Positions 15,418 to 15,606 of a DNA stretch of 15,606 bases are shown here, piece by piece. The stretch covers positions 1-15,606 of the forward strand of contig CAZJBP010000088.1 of assembly GCA_964544115.1 (NCBI GenBank), given 5' to 3'. The notes beneath the pieces were generated by a model. It was not told the origin of the DNA. It was given only the letters and a program-made list of their open reading frames with translations, and did no database searches. Every line of letters starts with the position of its first letter. Within the stretch, counting starts at the first letter, position 1. The position numbers were made by a program, and so were the translations under genes. The DNA is from CAZJBP01 sp964544115 (GTDB lineage Bacteria; Verrucomicrobiota; Kiritimatiellia; UBA8416; JADHWI01).

Positions 15418-15530
15418 TCCTGAAATTCTTCCCCCTCTGTAACCCCTGAAACCCTGAAGCCCTGCAACCCTGTGCCCGTGTAGCCCTGTAACTCTGTGCC
15501 CCTGTAACCCTGTAACTCTGTAACCCTTCT
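15378..15530 (+). repeat. ~150 bp of degenerate ~10-bp repeats, consensus CTGTAACCCT
   Basis: About fourteen imperfect units of the form CTGTAACCC, CTGTAACTC, CTGTAGCCC, CTGAAACCC and CTGCAACCC run from the 3' end of the four-helix-bundle gene almost to the next gene. Unit length is near ten with slips. Spacers differ, the units are far too short for CRISPR, and they are inverted relative to the repeats at 14897-14991. Confidence 0.88.
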
Positions 15531-15537
15531 CCCTCCC

Positions 15538-15606
15538 GTGACCTTCTTCCTCACCCTCCTCTTCATGTTCCTGGTCTTCTGGCGCCCCCAGGAGTGGCTC
15601 GTTCCG
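15538..15606 (+). CDS. Start of a membrane protein, probably O-antigen ligase/polymerase-like; cut by the window end
   Basis: A GTG at 15538 opens a frame of 23 codons running off the window: a very hydrophobic start (TFFLTLLFMFLVF) followed by FWRPQEWLVP. Such a first membrane helix followed by a W-R-P-Q-E-W motif is how I remember the N-termini of Wzy/O-antigen ligase-like proteins in polysaccharide loci, which fits a place downstream of the BY-kinase. An ATG at 15565 in the same frame is an alternative start. No ribosome site is seen, since the upstream DNA is the pyrimidine-rich repeat. With only 23 residues the family is a guess. Confidence 0.45.
   Translation, partial: MTFFLTLLFMFLVFWRPQEWLVP

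Noticed and set aside
15378..15530. CRISPR array or telomere-like repeat
   Set aside because: Units are about 10 bases, degenerate and without unique spacers, and there are no cas genes; position next to a gene rules out a chromosome end.

Overview
The window is GC-rich bacterial DNA with almost all genes on the + strand. It comes from a diderm, shown by signal peptides, a predicted outer-membrane barrel and a Wzz/BY-kinase exopolysaccharide protein. Gene content (a MetX-MetW fusion, an ECF sigma factor with a glycan-binding partner, a four-helix-bundle 'intervening sequence' protein inside decamer repeats, and a FWRPQEWL-type membrane protein start) recalls the Kiritimatiellota/Verrucomicrobiota/Planctomycetota group. 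This placement is an impression from gene content, not a computed one. No rRNA, tRNA or CRISPR was seen.

Layout. (1) 1-1652: 3' two thirds of clpB. (2) 1823-2113, minus: a small secreted protein built of Arg-Asp repeats. (3) 2114-2744: non-coding. It holds a 376-bp element (2239-2614) with TGTCG...CGACA ends, seven phased subterminal repeats (four inward from the left, three from the right) and a 16-bp direct repeat abutting both ends. (4) 2745-5721: a tight four-gene unit: ECF sigma factor, membrane protein with an AMPK/CBM48-type glycan-binding domain in the anti-sigma position, secreted helical-repeat protein with a Gly/Ser tail, and outer-membrane barrel candidate. (5) 5790-8769: sulfur amino acid genes: a MetX-MetW fusion, then serine O-acetyltransferase with an unusual Cys-rich segment. 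(6) 8789-12487: a redox/isoprenoid group: an 8Fe-ferredoxin-like protein translationally coupled to a radical SAM enzyme, then a DUF116-polyprenyl synthase fusion. (7) 12563-15606: the start of an exopolysaccharide locus: Wzz/tyrosine kinase, then a four-helix-bundle gene embedded in inverted decamer repeats, then the first codons of a probable O-antigen ligase-like membrane protein.

The genes fall into functional blocks. The sigma/CBM48/secreted/barrel group looks like an envelope regulon controlled from the membrane. MetXW and CysE make the two O-acetylated precursors for sulfur incorporation (the acyl group of the MetX product is not certain). The ferredoxin, radical SAM and DUF116-prenyl synthase genes look like an undescribed pathway acting on an isoprenoid or using one. 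The repeat-embedded four-helix-bundle gene looks like an insertion into the exopolysaccharide operon. The most promising candidates for something new are the ferredoxin/radical SAM/DUF116-prenyl synthase set, the 376-bp element, and the repeat-embedded four-helix-bundle cassette.
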